The translations under genes and the position numbers were made by a program. The notes beneath the pieces are model-generated. The model was not told the origin of the DNA and made no database searches. It saw nothing but the letters and a program-made list of their open reading frames with translations. DNA of 64,000 bases from Paramacrobiotus metropolitanus. Lineage: Eukaryota > Tardigrada > Eutardigrada > Parachela > Macrobiotidae. The stretch spans positions 62,001 through 126,000 of the forward strand of contig NW_026570372.1 in NCBI RefSeq assembly GCF_019649055.1, written 5' to 3'. The stretch's first letter is position 1. Each line of letters opens with the position of its first letter. This document shows, one piece after another, positions 43,788 through 55,022 of this stretch.

Positions 43788-46114
43788 CTATGACTGAGTC
43801 TGTTCTATTATGACTGTTTTGGGTGTCTTGGATTTTGCGGTTTTGACTGGTTTCTCCGAGTCTGCCCGTCCTTCGGAAATTCGTTCGACGATCTCTTGAT
43901 GGGCTTCTTCTTCAGCGACTTCAGTTTCCTCCAGCAGATGCTGGAGTGCCGTCAGCTTCGGTTTCTTAGCTGTCCCATACTTCCGTTTAGGCTTGGTCGG
44001 TTCGACTGCCTGGTCGGCTGTCACGACTTGTGTAGTCGGCGCCGATGTATTAGGTAAGTCGACCTTCCGCTTGGTGTACTTCCGCTTTGGCTTAGTCGGT
44101 TGGAATGCCGAGTCGGCTAGGACGACCTCTGTGTTCGGTGCCGACGAGTCAGTTTTCTTAACCGTCTCCTTCTTCCGAGCTGGTTTGGTTACCGTCTTCG
44201 GTTTCTCCTTTCGTTGGTCGGTTAGCTGAGCTGGCGTTTCCGACTTGTCTTCCGACTCCTTCGGTTTCTCCGTGGTCGGCTGGGCTTTGCTCTCAGCTTC
44301 GTCTGAAGTCGGTGCTGTTTCAGCAGCTATGACATCCTGCTTCTGCAGTTCTTGCAGTGCTGGAGTTCGAAGTCGGTCGGTGGTTTCTTCCGAGGTCGAC
44401 CTCGTTTCTTCTTCACCGTCGGTTCGGTTTTATCCACGTCATTGGTCGGATCCGAAGGTTTGTCGACGGTTGCTTCAGTTTTCTTCTTCGGCTTCCAAGT
44501 AGCTTTCCCTTCAGTAGGGTTGGCTACTGGGCCTGATGACCGAGTTGCTGGGCGATTTGTCTCGACTGGGCAATGTTTCACTCGGTCGACGGCTACCGTA
44601 TCTTCACGTCCGTCTTCGCATCGGAGGAGTAAGTTGTTAGGGCCAACATAGTTGATGACCGTTCGTACTCCGTCGTAGCGTTCCATCAGAGTTGGATCCT
44701 TGGTCGGAAATTCCACCGTTACCTTATCCCTCGGTTTGAAGGTCGGATTCGACTTCCTTTTGTTACAATGCTCGGCGTTTCGCTCGAATGCATCATCAAT
44801 GTTGATGCGGGCAATCTCGTGCGAGCACTGAAGTCGTTGCTTTATCCGTCGGATGTAGTGTTCCTTATCCGTGAAGGTTTCCGGTGTGTTCGTTCCGGCC
44901 ACTATGTCCTGTGGCATGGTCATTTCTCGACCATACAGCATGTAGAACGGCGAGAACTTAGTCGCGGCATGGACGGCTCGGTTCATTCCGCAGACGACGT
45001 AATCCAAGGCTCTGTGCCATCGGTGTCCGACTTTTACATCGCAGAACTTCCTTATTCCGTCCCATATCGTTTGCATTTGCCGTTCGATTTGTCCTTGTCC
45101 TTCTGGATAATGGGCAGTTCCAAGTGTGTGTGTTGGATGCCGAAAATCCATGCGACCTTAGCGAACGTTTTCGCCGTAAAGTGTGTCCCTCTGTCCGAGT
45201 GGATGAAGGTCGGCATTCCGTACTTCAGTAGGACGTCTTTGACGAAGAATCGTTCGAATTCTCTTGCCGTGTTGGTTTTCGTTGCCCGGGCGACGGTTGA
45301 TCTTCGTCAGCTGGTCGGTTACCACTGCGATATACTGGTATCCTTTCGTCTCCGTCCGAGGAAGGGGACCCTTGAAGTCCGCGTAAATGCGATACTAGGC
45401 TTCACCGACTTCCGTCTTCTGGAGTTTACCCGGTGGTGGACATCGTTGTTTGTTCGTCATGATGCACTGTCGGCATTTCTCGATGTAAGAAATGGCGTCG
45501 CTATTCATCCTTGTCCAGTAATAGCGCAGCTTCAGTGCTTCGATCGTCTTCTCCCTTCCGAAGTGGTTTCCGGTTTTTCCGTCGTGGAGCGATCGAATAA
45601 TTTGATTGCGCATAAAGAGTGGTACGACGAAGCAACGTTCCAACTTTGTGTTGATGGTCTTCAGTCGGTGCAAGACTCCTTGCGCCATCAGGAAGTGTTC
45701 CAGATGTTTCGACTTATGGTCGAGTTTTTCTGGATTCTCCAGTTCGTCAATAATTTTACGTAGCTGCGGGTCTCGCAGCTGCGCTTTCCGAAGTTCTAGG
45801 TTTGGTTCGGGCGGCGGTGGAAGCGTTTGTTCCGCGTCCACTTCGTCGTCTTCCGCCGTGTTGACGGTTCGAATAATCGGTTCCGGTGTCTCCGGTGCTG
45901 GGATGTTTATGACTCGTACCTGTGTGGTGCTTAAGTCATCCCAGTCGGATATGACGTTGCATCCGGGAAGGATCGCTGGAAGAGGGATTTTCGGTGGTTC
46001 CCCGATATCCTTTTTCTTCTTCCTCCGAGCGTTGTCCTTCAGGCGTCGAAGTATCTGAAATGTACAGACCTTCACTTCGTCCTTGAAGCCCTCGAAGTTG
46101 GGGACTTGGTCCAA
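43788..46114 (-). pseudogene. Integrase region with AT-hook tail, disrupted
   Basis: The frame at 46114-45395 ends with the zinc-binding H2C2 part (G-N-H-F-G-R-E-K, E-K-C-R-Q-C). A TAG at 45395-45397 interrupts it. The first catalytic Asp lies in D-F-K-G-P-L (45377-45379), the second in H-S-D-R-G-T-H (45193-45195) and the Glu in G-Q-I-E-R (45083-45085). The second Asp is in a different frame from the other two, so at least two frameshifts lie between them. The frame at 45151-44327 carries the end of the core and a tail with K-K-K-R-G-R-P-R-K-K-P, an AT-hook. A further Lys-rich tail continues at 44024-43788 in another frame. Enzyme activity from this copy is unlikely. Confidence 0.8.
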
Positions 46115-46225
46115 CTCTTCGTGTGGATCTTTGTCTTCACTCCGTTCTAGTGGCCACCTCGACAGGGCATCTGCATTGTCGCAGAAAACTCCCGGCTTAT
46201 ACTCGATGGTTATGTCCCGTCCTTG

Positions 46226-47411
46226 TTAAGCCAGGGCCCATCGCGTTAGTCGGGGGTTGATGCCAGGTCGGTTCGACTCGCATCTGAGCAGATTCTGCAG
46301 TGCTCGGTGATCGGTTCGTACAGTGAATGGTCCGTGGTCGATGAAGTGCTTAAATTTTTGCGCAGCCCATACCACAGCCAAACATTCCCATTCGGTAACT
46401 CCATAGTTGAGTTCCGGTCTACGTAGGACTCTGCTGGTGTAGGTGATTGGGTGGTCGTCTTGTGAGATCACCGCGCCAAGTCCGGCTTCGCTTGCGTCAC
46501 ATTCGATGACGGCCTTCTTAGTCGGGTCGAACTTCGCCAGTACTGGTGCTTCCGTCAGCGCCTTCTTGATGTCGTTGAACTCGGCCGTGTGGGCGTCCGT
46601 CCAATCGAGCTTGATGTTTTTATCCTTCCTGAGGAGCTCGTACATTTTCGAAGTTTTCTGAGCGTATCCTCGGATGAACTTTCGATAATAGTTTGCCAGT
46701 CCGAGGAACGACCTAAGTTGTCGCTCGGTTCTCGGGCAGCTTTTGTTCTGCAATGCAGGCCACTTTCGCGTCATCGGTCTGAACTCCGTCCTTGCTGAGA
46801 ACGTGTCCAAGGAACAGCAGTCTGTCCGTTCCGACCTCGCATTTCGAGGGTTTGACCGTAAATCCAGCATCGCGGAGGCATTCGAGTGTTGCTCGGAAAG
46901 CCTCCAGGAAGTCTTCGAAAGTTTTACCGAAGAAAATGATATCGTCGATGTAGGCGAACACACCTTTCTTCCGAGCTGATGCCGTTATTTTGTCCATATG
47001 CATCTGGAAGGTTGCTGGTCCGTTGCAGACTCCAAACGGCATACGGTTAAATCGCCACATGCCTTCGGGTGTTACGAAGGTCGTGTTGTCTTTGGATTGT
47101 TCATCCATTGGTATTTGCCAAAAGCCGGACTGACAGTCTACCTTGCCGTAATACTCCATTCCGGCGCATTGGTCGAGTAGCTCGTCCGGGTTCGGTAGTG
47201 GGTAGTTGTTTTTCTTCGTAACGGCGTTCAACTTTATGTAGTTGATGCAGTAGCGTGTTCCTACCGTGCCGTCTCCGTTCCGTTTCGCGGCTAAGACGAC
47301 GGGGAAGCTCCATGCAGCCGATGACGGTTCGATGACTCCTTGGTCGAGCATCTTTTGTACGTGTTTTTGGATGAATTCCCTTCCTTTCCAGCTTGTCTTG
47401 GTAGGGTTCAT
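46226..47411 (-). pseudogene. Reverse transcriptase and RNase H, disrupted
   Basis: The frame at 47411-46713 carries the RT palm: K-V-D-C-Q-S-G-F-W-Q-I, M-P-F-G-V-C-N-G-P-A-T-F-Q and the catalytic Y-I-D-D (46941-46952). A frameshift at about 46740-46760 moves into the frame at 46963-46226, which holds the thumb ([13 protein letters not shown]) and RNase H ([18 protein letters not shown]). A TAA at 46226-46228 stops the RNase H part; the same frame then goes on toward integrase. These motifs are those of Ty3/Gypsy polymerases. Confidence 0.85.
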
Positions 47412-47526
47412 CTTGATTGGCTGTGCGCCTTGGACGTCAATGGTATGCGTTACCCCTTTGACGTCTCCGTAAGGCTTCTTCGAGGTCGGAAATACGGTCC
47501 GGTAATCCCATGCAACTGCCTTAAGT

Positions 47527-48439
47527 TTAGCTAGTTGCTCGCGCGGTTAAGTTTTTTCCGAAGTTCATGGAGTCGATGATTCTCCGTCGCTCCTCTTGGG
47601 ATTCCACATCTTCTTCCTCTACTTCAGTCGTGTTGACTCGTGTTTCTTCGATTCTCTGGTCGTCTGTCATCATAGTAAACGGCTCAGCTCTACCCATCGG
47701 CGCGCATTTCCGTAAGGTGACCTCTCGGTGACTGTAGTTCGCCACCAGGACGGCGAATCGTTTCCCGTCGTGTTTGGTGACTCCGTTCAGCATTTCGACT
47801 CCATCTCGTTTGGGGTCGGATCCACCTAGGTACATGAGTTTCTGTTTGGTGGATACTGCTACCTCCAAGACGACTTCTACCATGGTTACAGCTCGAGGTA
47901 CGAGTTTGACCTTCCGTTGAGATCGAACTCCGGTTGCCTCGAAAATTTCCAACTTCGGCGACGGTCTTGGTTCGGGCTCGGTCGGCCATGTTCTGGATGT
48001 TTATCCAGGCCGTGTCGATCTGAGGTCTGATCTCGATTTTAGCCTCGATTGGCCGAATAGGTCGGACTTTCCGTTGTAGGGTTGAGAAGTAAATGTGTCT
48101 TCTCGGGTCCATTGGTTTGGCCGTCCGTACCTTGATCGAACATGTTGACCATGGTGGGAGGGAGACTCGTTCGCTGATGAAAACCACTTGTCGGTTCAGC
48201 GGGCTGGATTCTCCTTCGCCCAGCCTCAGATGGTAAACCTCTGGACATTTGTTGTCCAGGTCTAGCTCTTCCATCGTTGCTTTTACGATTCGGACTTTCC
48301 GTGAGCCCTGCTGTCCCAATTTCTGTTGATCGGTCAAGTTAGCATCGATCGGTTGTCCCGTTGACAACTGCTGGACGACTATGGTTGGAGGTCGGAGATC
48401 GTCTTTTTCCGGTATACCTCCTCCAAATTCCCACAGCAT
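47527..48439 (-). pseudogene. Spacer between protease and reverse transcriptase
   Basis: Two frames (48439-47690 and 47952-47527) join by a frameshift near 47950. They encode a Val-rich beta-type region (W-S-T-C-S-I-K-V, N-Y-S-H-R-E-V-T-L) and a Glu-rich end, as is common between protease and RT in Gypsy elements. No catalytic motif is seen. Confidence 0.5.
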
Positions 48440-51207
48440 CTTAAGTTGGTCGAGCTCCTCCTGTTGTTCAGGATCGACCGGTTTTCTTGCTCGGTTTGTT
48501 CCGGTTGCTCGTCTATGAATTCTGTGTGAATTATAGACCGCCGTGCTGTAGTTAGCCGAACATCGTAGGTCGGTTCTTCGTCCTCCGATGACGAGTCCGA
48601 GTCGTCTTTTCTCGGTTTATCCGTCTTACAGTGTCGGACTGACGGTTCGAATTCTTCGTCGTCATCTTCCTCGGATTCTTCCGAAGGTCGGTTGTCGGAG
48701 TCCGTGTCCGCCGAATCGCTCGTACTTTGTATGTACGAGTCGTCCGACTGATATTCTTTCATTTCTACGGCCGATCCGGGCTCAAGGTCGACCTGTGGTA
48801 TGTTACCATTTCCGACCTTTGTGGTCGGTTCCGGTTGGTCGGCCATATCCGTCGGTTGAGTTGGTCGACTCGCTCCGTCCTGATTCTCAAGGTCGGTTGG
48901 CTGTGAGCCTATGTTGCTCAGCCATCGGATGACTGTTGGTTGAGTCTTCCGAAAGCGATCCACCTTCCGTTCTTGTTGCGGAGGCGACGGTGACGACGGT
49001 CTGTCGTCCGACCAAGTTAGGTCGTGATGAGCCTTTATTGCTCGTACCACTCCGTCAATATTGTCTTGACAGATGGTACACCGATAAGGTTTATCGGTTT
49101 CCTCTAGGAGCACGTCGTCCTTAGGTTTTGGTGGGCTACTCGCGAATTTTACGTCCAGCGGAGTGTGTTCCATAAATGGTGGTAGCGGTTTAGGAATCCG
49201 CCGTGTTATCGCGGTGTCCTCGCCGTACCGTTGCCAAAATGCAATAGTTGACGATTCTCCGTGCAACTGTACTCGCCGCATATAGCCGAGAAGTTGAAAG
49301 CCTAATTCATGGCAGGGCATTTCCAGTGGGGTTGGTATGGGAAGTCCGTATTCCACGTACTGTTTGTGGATAGGGATTCGTTCGTCTTCCCATACTTCAT
49401 CGTCGATGTCGTTCATCAGAGCGATTAGTGGTTCGCACCTTTGTTGTGGTTCCAGTATCTGCTCATATGTTACCGCTCCGTTCTGTCGCAGAGTGGTCAC
49501 CATTTCCGACGTCCGTTGGTCGAAAAAATGACGCATTCCCGAGAACCAAGTTCGGTACCTTTGTTGTACCTTTTCTAGGTTTAGAGCATCCGCGTCGGCG
49601 GATGCCTCTTGTATCGGGATAGACTTTAGTATAGTCTTCGCCGGTCTTAGTGTACCGGTGCTTTCCCGTCCTTCGCACGCTTCAATGGCGTTGTGCAGCT
49701 TAAGTTCCTCGATCAGAGTCCGGTTATTGTCCCGGCAGTCACGGCAAATGTTGCGCGAAGAGTCCGAAGGGTGATCAATCCGACTTATCCTCGCTTCACT
49801 TGGTAACTTGCCCGATGCCTCTGGTATCGGGATAGACTGCACTACCGTCGTTCCTCCTGGTGGTTCCAAGGTCGGAATCGGTGTTAAAACGAAGGTGAAC
49901 TTCGAATGCAAGTAGTCGCATCCGAGTAGCACTGGGATGTCCGCTTCGGTCGGCTGGACGTGAAATATATGGTGGCTCGTAAATCCCTGCATCGTTACAG
50001 GTGCGGTACAGCAACGAGACACCATGAACGCGACTTGTCCGCCTACACCGAGTATTTTGGTGTAATGTCCGAGGGGTTGCATCGTCAAACCGTTCCTCTC
50101 GCAAAATCGTCGTTCGATGAGCAAAGTCTCCGCTCCGGTATCCAGCATTGCCAGTGTGGGCGTGGATCCGACTTGGATTTCATGTGTCCAAGCTCGAACT
50201 GTCTTCGGTTTCTTGTGGGTTCCTTTTTCAAAGGTAACATCCCGTACCGTCGGTTTGATCGGAATTAATGATATTGATCCACAATCGACTTCTGTTCGTC
50301 TCACTTCGGCTGTGACTGCTTCTTGTGCTTCTGGTCGGTTAGCTACTCCGTCCTTCGGCGCGTTGGCAGTTGTAAGCCGTCGTGCTTGTTCTAGTATCCG
50401 TTCCTCCGTGGAGACGTCGGTCGGTCTCTCGGCTGACAACATGTAGTTGAAATTCTGGAACGTTCGAGAGCCAGTCACTGTTCGTGGCTGCTCGTAACTT
50501 CGTTGGAAGAGGTCTGCTTCCTCCGGCCGAGAGTAGACAGGTACCTGTGCTTCCAATGGGACTGTTTCCCATTCTTCGAATCCTCCCGGTCCTTCGGTAA
50601 GGTCGATGGCTGCCATTGTTGCAGCGTATCTATCCGTTGCGCATCCGGATGATACATTGGGGAAGTTTCTGTTGCCCCAGTGCGTGAATCGGCGTCCCGG
50701 CCCTCCACGTCTTGGGCCTCGTCTGGGCTGCTCGGTTAAGTTTATCCTCACCGGCAATCCGGTCCAACTTCCGTGGCCGGGCCGTACTGCGTCACTTTGT
50801 GTGGCAAACGGCGCAGTCGCATTGTTTGCGCTGCGTGGGTCGGGCGATTCTCGCGTTCCGACCTCCGACGTTCCAGTGCCAAGTTGATGCGCTGGGTCGG
50901 TTGAGTCGGGCATTTCTTGCGTTCCGGCTCGGATCTCGATTTCGCCATTGTTGACGAAAATGCCGAGTTTGGCTGCCATAGTTCGTGCAGCCGCTGCCTC
51001 CTGTGTGGGGGCCGACAGTGCCGTGAAGAATTCTTCCTCCGAGCAACTGTTCCATTTCAGTCCTAATACGTTTAGGACTGTAAGTATCCGCTTTTGTAAC
51101 GGATTAGAGTTCGGTTCGTTCCGAGGAGAGAGCGGTTGGTTAGTCGGATTGTCCTTGTCCGGTGGTTCGGTGGGATGTTGGAGGTCGAATGAGTCACCGG
51201 AGCTCAT
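48379..51207 (-). CDS. Protease-containing 942-codon ORF of the LTR element
   Basis: A long intact frame. At about residue 356 it has A-M-L-D-T-G-A-E-T-L-L-I, the active site of a retropepsin, followed by a flap-like G-V-G-G and V-L-L-G-C-D-Y-L. The N-terminal 300 residues are polar and low in recognisable structure. After the protease come a helical region and Y-R-C-T-I-C with H-H 13 residues on, a possible C2H2-type zinc site, then a long Asp/Glu/Ser-rich tail. For a Gypsy element both the extension before the protease and the tail after it are unusually long. It overlaps the next frame by about 60 nt, so a frameshift would be needed to reach RT. Confidence 0.75.
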   Translation of the reverse strand: MSSGDSFDLQHPTEPPDKDNPTNQPLSPRNEPNSNPLQKRILTVLNVLGLKWNSCSEEEFFTALSAPTQEAAAARTMAAKLGIFVNNGEIEIRAGTQEMPDSTDPAHQLGTGTSEVGTRESPDPRSANNATAPFATQSDAVRPGHGSWTGLPVRINLTEQPRRGPRRGGPGRRFTHWGNRNFPNVSSGCATDRYAATMAAIDLTEGPGGFEEWETVPLEAQVPVYSRPEEADLFQRSYEQPRTVTGSRTFQNFNYMLSAERPTDVSTEERILEQARRLTTANAPKDGVANRPEAQEAVTAEVRRTEVDCGSISLIPIKPTVRDVTFEKGTHKKPKTVRAWTHEIQVGSTPTLAMLDTGAETLLIERRFCERNGLTMQPLGHYTKILGVGGQVAFMVSRCCTAPVTMQGFTSHHIFHVQPTEADIPVLLGCDYLHSKFTFVLTPIPTLEPPGGTTVVQSIPIPEASGKLPSEARISRIDHPSDSSRNICRDCRDNNRTLIEELKLHNAIEACEGRESTGTLRPAKTILKSIPIQEASADADALNLEKVQQRYRTWFSGMRHFFDQRTSEMVTTLRQNGAVTYEQILEPQQRCEPLIALMNDIDDEVWEDERIPIHKQYVEYGLPIPTPLEMPCHELGFQLLGYMRRVQLHGESSTIAFWQRYGEDTAITRRIPKPLPPFMEHTPLDVKFASSPPKPKDDVLLEETDKPYRCTICQDNIDGVVRAIKAHHDLTWSDDRPSSPSPPQQERKVDRFRKTQPTVIRWLSNIGSQPTDLENQDGASRPTQPTDMADQPEPTTKVGNGNIPQVDLEPGSAVEMKEYQSDDSYIQSTSDSADTDSDNRPSEESEEDDDEEFEPSVRHCKTDKPRKDDSDSSSEDEEPTYDVRLTTARRSIIHTEFIDEQPEQTEQENRSILNNRRSSTNLRCCGNLEEVYRKKTISDLQP

Positions 51208-52596
51208 CGACCTTGGGCGTTTCCCGGCGTGTTACTCCGAGCCGGCCCATTGTTGGGCGACGCCAAGCCGAAAGGCTGGTGTGGCGGTAACTGTTGCCGC
51301 TGCTCCGGAGACCCCTGTTGGCCTCCTCCGCTGTTCCTGCGGTTTCCACCTGGCCCAGTTCCTGGGCCAGTTTGCCGGTTTCCGTTACCGGCCCCGCCGG
51401 AGGTGGAGTCGGGGCAGGTGTAGGTGTTCCTGCTCGAACTCGGGCATAGTCACTGTCGCGTGACCTTCCCACCTCGTACATCGGTTTGCCGTTGACGAAG
51501 CTCCGTATGTAGTCGCGGAGCTCGACTGGTGTCGTCGGCATCCTGATTTCCAAGGCCTCCCGTAGTTGGGCTCGTGGATGTTCTCCTTGAGGTGGTATAA
51601 CACCATTTGATCGGTGATCGTGCGGGCTTGGGACTTGATGAACATCATCGCATCGTAATATTGTTCCGGTGTCTCTTCTCCGAAACGGAATAGGCGTTTA
51701 TTCATCCGTGCGATTGCGTTCACTTCCCTATTTTTATCCGCAAACCGTTCCTCGAACTTGGTCAGCCATATGTCGACTGGCCATCCGCCGAGCGGTTCGT
51801 CGGCGGCTGTCTGTGTGTGCCATTCCTCCGCTTGGCCCTTGAGTTCGGCCTCCAAGTCGGCCATGAAGGTCTGATCGTCCTCGTACCACTGTTGGGCTTG
51901 ACGATACAGGCTTCGAATTTGCTTCAGCCATCCATGGAGTTTGGTGTGGTCACCGTCGAACGGCGGCATAGGTTGCCTACGTCCGTGGGCCATTGCTCGT
52001 ACCAAAGCGACATGTTGCGGGTCCTGTACCGGAGGGATCGGTTGTACCACCGGTGCCATTTGTTGTGCGGCCGGGGCAGGTGGCAGGTTTGCATGTGGCA
52101 TCCGACCTTGTTGGTCTTGGTATGCCGCTTGGTGATATGCCGGGCCAGCCTGTCCGTCCTGTTGCGAATGCTGTGCTTGAGCCTGGTTTACATACAGTAA
52201 CCAAGCTGTTCTGGTCGACCTCCAAACTGATTCGGTTGTGGAGGCGGCGCTCGATTTTGTCTCGGCGCCGACGGGTAGAATCCCCTCGGTTGTTCTTGGG
52301 CTATTCGTACTGATGGACTGTGGTACTAGGGCAGGCATCCGACCTTGTTCAGGTCGGTATAAAGGCATCCGACCTTGTTGGTCGGAGTTGTCCTCCGGAT
52401 ACCGAGTCGACTGTTCCTCGTTATATCCGTCCTGCCGCTGGTCGATCATGTTGTATGACCGAGTCCGTGCTCGTTCGAAATCGAACGGCGAATTCTGACG
52501 CAGTAAAGTCGGGTTGGAATTCGTCTTTGGTGGGCGAAGTGCGTCTCCCGATTGTCTCGGTGGTTGGAAACGTGGAACTTGTTGTCCGATCTGCTC
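51194..52596 (-). pseudogene. Gag, frameshifted
   Basis: Open from just after a TGA near 52597 down to 51385; the first ATG is at 52449. Residues P-P-F-D-G-D, L-H-G-W-L-K-Q-I, E-W-H-T-Q, W-L-T-K-F-E-E-R-F and Y-Y-D-A-M-M-F match a retrotransposon Gag capsid domain. The N-terminus is Gln/Gly/Met-rich with repeats of Q-Q-G-R-M-P. Near 51560 the sense moves to a second frame (51553-51194), and the Gly/Asn/Gln-rich end lies in a third. No CCHC zinc knuckle was found in any frame. Confidence 0.65.
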
Positions 52597-52644
52597 TCAT
52601 CGGTACCGGCGCGTGCATTATCGTCTGCGTCGCGTACGAGGTGC

Positions 52645-55022
52645 TTATGCACCGGCTGACGTCGTTGTCGCCACGTTCGACGTAGGCACATGTGGTGCCG
52701 CGGTCGACGTATTGTGTTCCGGTTCCGGAGCACTCGGTATCGGATTCGGCTGAGGGGGCATTCCGGTCATCGGGTCGGTTGTTACGACTCCGACGAAGTA
52801 GGAGGTGTTGTTCTCCTTCTTTGCCATTTCCTGGGCCGGATTGATTCCCCACAGGATGTCGTGTATCGTTCGCGACGGGTGTTGATCCTGCGCCATTGAT
52901 GTTCGGTATGAGGGAGGTTCGACCTGGCTTTGTTCCAGGTGCTTCTCTTCTTCCCTCAGACACCGTGTCTCAGTGTCCATTGCGTCCATCTGCCGCATCA
53001 TCTCTGCGAGGTTGCGAGCAGCCTGTTCGCAGAAGTCATATAGTTCGACTTCACGGGCCTCCAAGTAAACAATGCGACTTCGTTGCGCCTCGTTCACTTT
53101 CTGGGCTTCAGCCAAGCTGTATTCTAGCTGGGCTCGGAGTTTCTGTTCCTCCTTCAGGACGTCATTCAGTCCATGGATTTGCTCGGGCAGTTGAGCATTC
53201 GCCTGTTCGAGGTCGTTAGCTATCCTTTGGATAGGGGGGCCTGAGTTGTGGTAGTCAATAAACTGTCGTCCCACTCTAGCCATAAGGATTTCCGTTTCCG
53301 ACTGTAGTGGGTCGGTTAAATGTGTTAGTCGGTCGATCTCGTTATCGGCCTTCCTAAGCTCGACTGCATATCTATCGACTTCGTCTCGATAGACGTCGAC
53401 TTTCTCGTTGGCCTGATTCAATTGCTGGTGGAATGCTCCAGCGGCCATTTCCGAGGCGACCAATGCCGTTTGCACGTCGGCCAGTTCCTTCTGTGCCTCT
53501 TCGAGTGCTTTGTGCGACTCGGCGAGTTCTCGGTTGAGCTCGTGGACGGCGTTCATGGATCGATCCAACATGCCTTTGAGTGCTTCGTTCTCCTGAAGGT
53601 CGTAGTGACGCGGTTGGTCGTTACGTTTCAGTAAGGCGTTAAGTCGGTCGATCTCGCGTTGTTGCGTGGAGACGGCTTTATTGGCGTCGACCATATCACG
53701 TTCCCACTTCCTCCGTTCGAGCTTATGGGTGTTTCCCGAGTTGATGAGCGATCCTTCCGCCGAGTTGACAATTCGGTCTGCCAAAACAATCTGTGTGATC
53801 AGTTTACGGCATCTCGCACGGAGTAGGTCGACATCCTCGACCCGTTCGGGCGATGTAGCCGCGATCCACTTCTTCGCCGTGTATTCTAGTGCACTGGCAT
53901 GGTATCCGTTGCCGTCCATGTAGGACTTCACCGGTGTTGTGAAGAATCCGTCCTCGCTGTTAGGTCGTGACACATTTGTTGCGTCAAAGACTTCGTCAGT
54001 CGCTGGCGGAGTTTTCTCACTACCAAGTTCGCCAGGTTCGAACATCAGTGGCGACGACCTAATCTTCAGGTCGACAGGTCGACTTGTTGTCAGCCTCACC
54101 GTTTGTTGAGCTTCTGTCGCTCGATTCGACTCGCTTTCAGTTGGCGAAGGTCGGCTCAACGGCGAGATAACCCGTTCGTTGGGTACCGGAATGTTGGTCG
54201 GCGATCCAGCTGGGTGAGGGCCGCTTCGTGGCGGTACCTCGGAGCCCTCCGTTCCTACCATTGGTTTGGTCGGCTGGATGCCTGCATCCGACTTGTTGTC
54301 GGCTGGCTTCAGTTCCGTGCTGGTCGGCTGTATGTTGCCGACTTCCTGTTGTCCGACCTCTGTGGTCCGCTTCTGTTGTCCGACCTCCGAGGTTGGTGAA
54401 GTCTTTCCGACCTGTATGGTTGGTTGGACTATGCCGACTTCCGTTGTCTGTGGTAGGCCGACCTTCTGTTGGTCGACTTCGATAGTCGGTTGTATTTGAC
54501 CGACCTCCCTGGTCGACGATTTTCGTCCGACCTCTGTGGTCGGCGATTTCCATCCGACCTCCTTAGTCGCCATGTCCATGTGGGACGAGGTCGACTTCGG
54601 CATTCTTTCCGCTCTGTTGGGTGAGTGCCGTCCGAGCTCGGTGGCTTTTGTAGCCGTTACCGAGTCCTGAGCTCTGTGTGAGCTCGTCTCCTGGTCGGCA
54701 TGAGACAATGTGGTCTCTGCCTGCAGCTGTTCCACATCCCCCCGGTAGGGTGGGACGGGGTTGATGTGTCAGCTTGGGTATCCAGGAATGTTCTATCCCT
54801 GGCGTCCTCAAAACTGTCATCCGAGGTCGGATTTGAGTCGGCAAGGAGGATCCGCTCGTTGCGCCTTTCCCTTGCTTCGGCCGACTTAGTCGAGTCGGTT
54901 GAGGATGGCTGACTTCTTTCTTGACCGGCGTATCTGAGTGAATACGCAGTGGTCGTCGTCGCACGCCGGGAGTAATCCTGGTTGTACTCCTTGGCGTACT
55001 CGTTCTTCTTAAGGTTTGACAT
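52645..55022 (-). CDS. Coiled-coil ORF at the 5' end of the LTR element
   Basis: It starts at ATG 55022 and, after 121 codons, its frame is replaced by the 696-codon frame 54735-52645; the change falls at a run of six G (minus strand) near 54738. The run suggests either a replication slip or ribosomal frameshifting. The second part has a Thr/Glu/Val/Gly/Gln-rich repeat region with many T-E-V-G-Q or similar units (54260-54560), then a long heptad-rich coiled coil (about residues 270-600). In position it precedes Gag, where most Gypsy elements have nothing. The function is unknown; a structural or Gag-associated role is a guess. Confidence 0.6.

Noticed and set aside
44768-45763. 331-codon plus-strand frame
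   Set aside because: Lies opposite the integrase region, whose motifs are on the minus strand.
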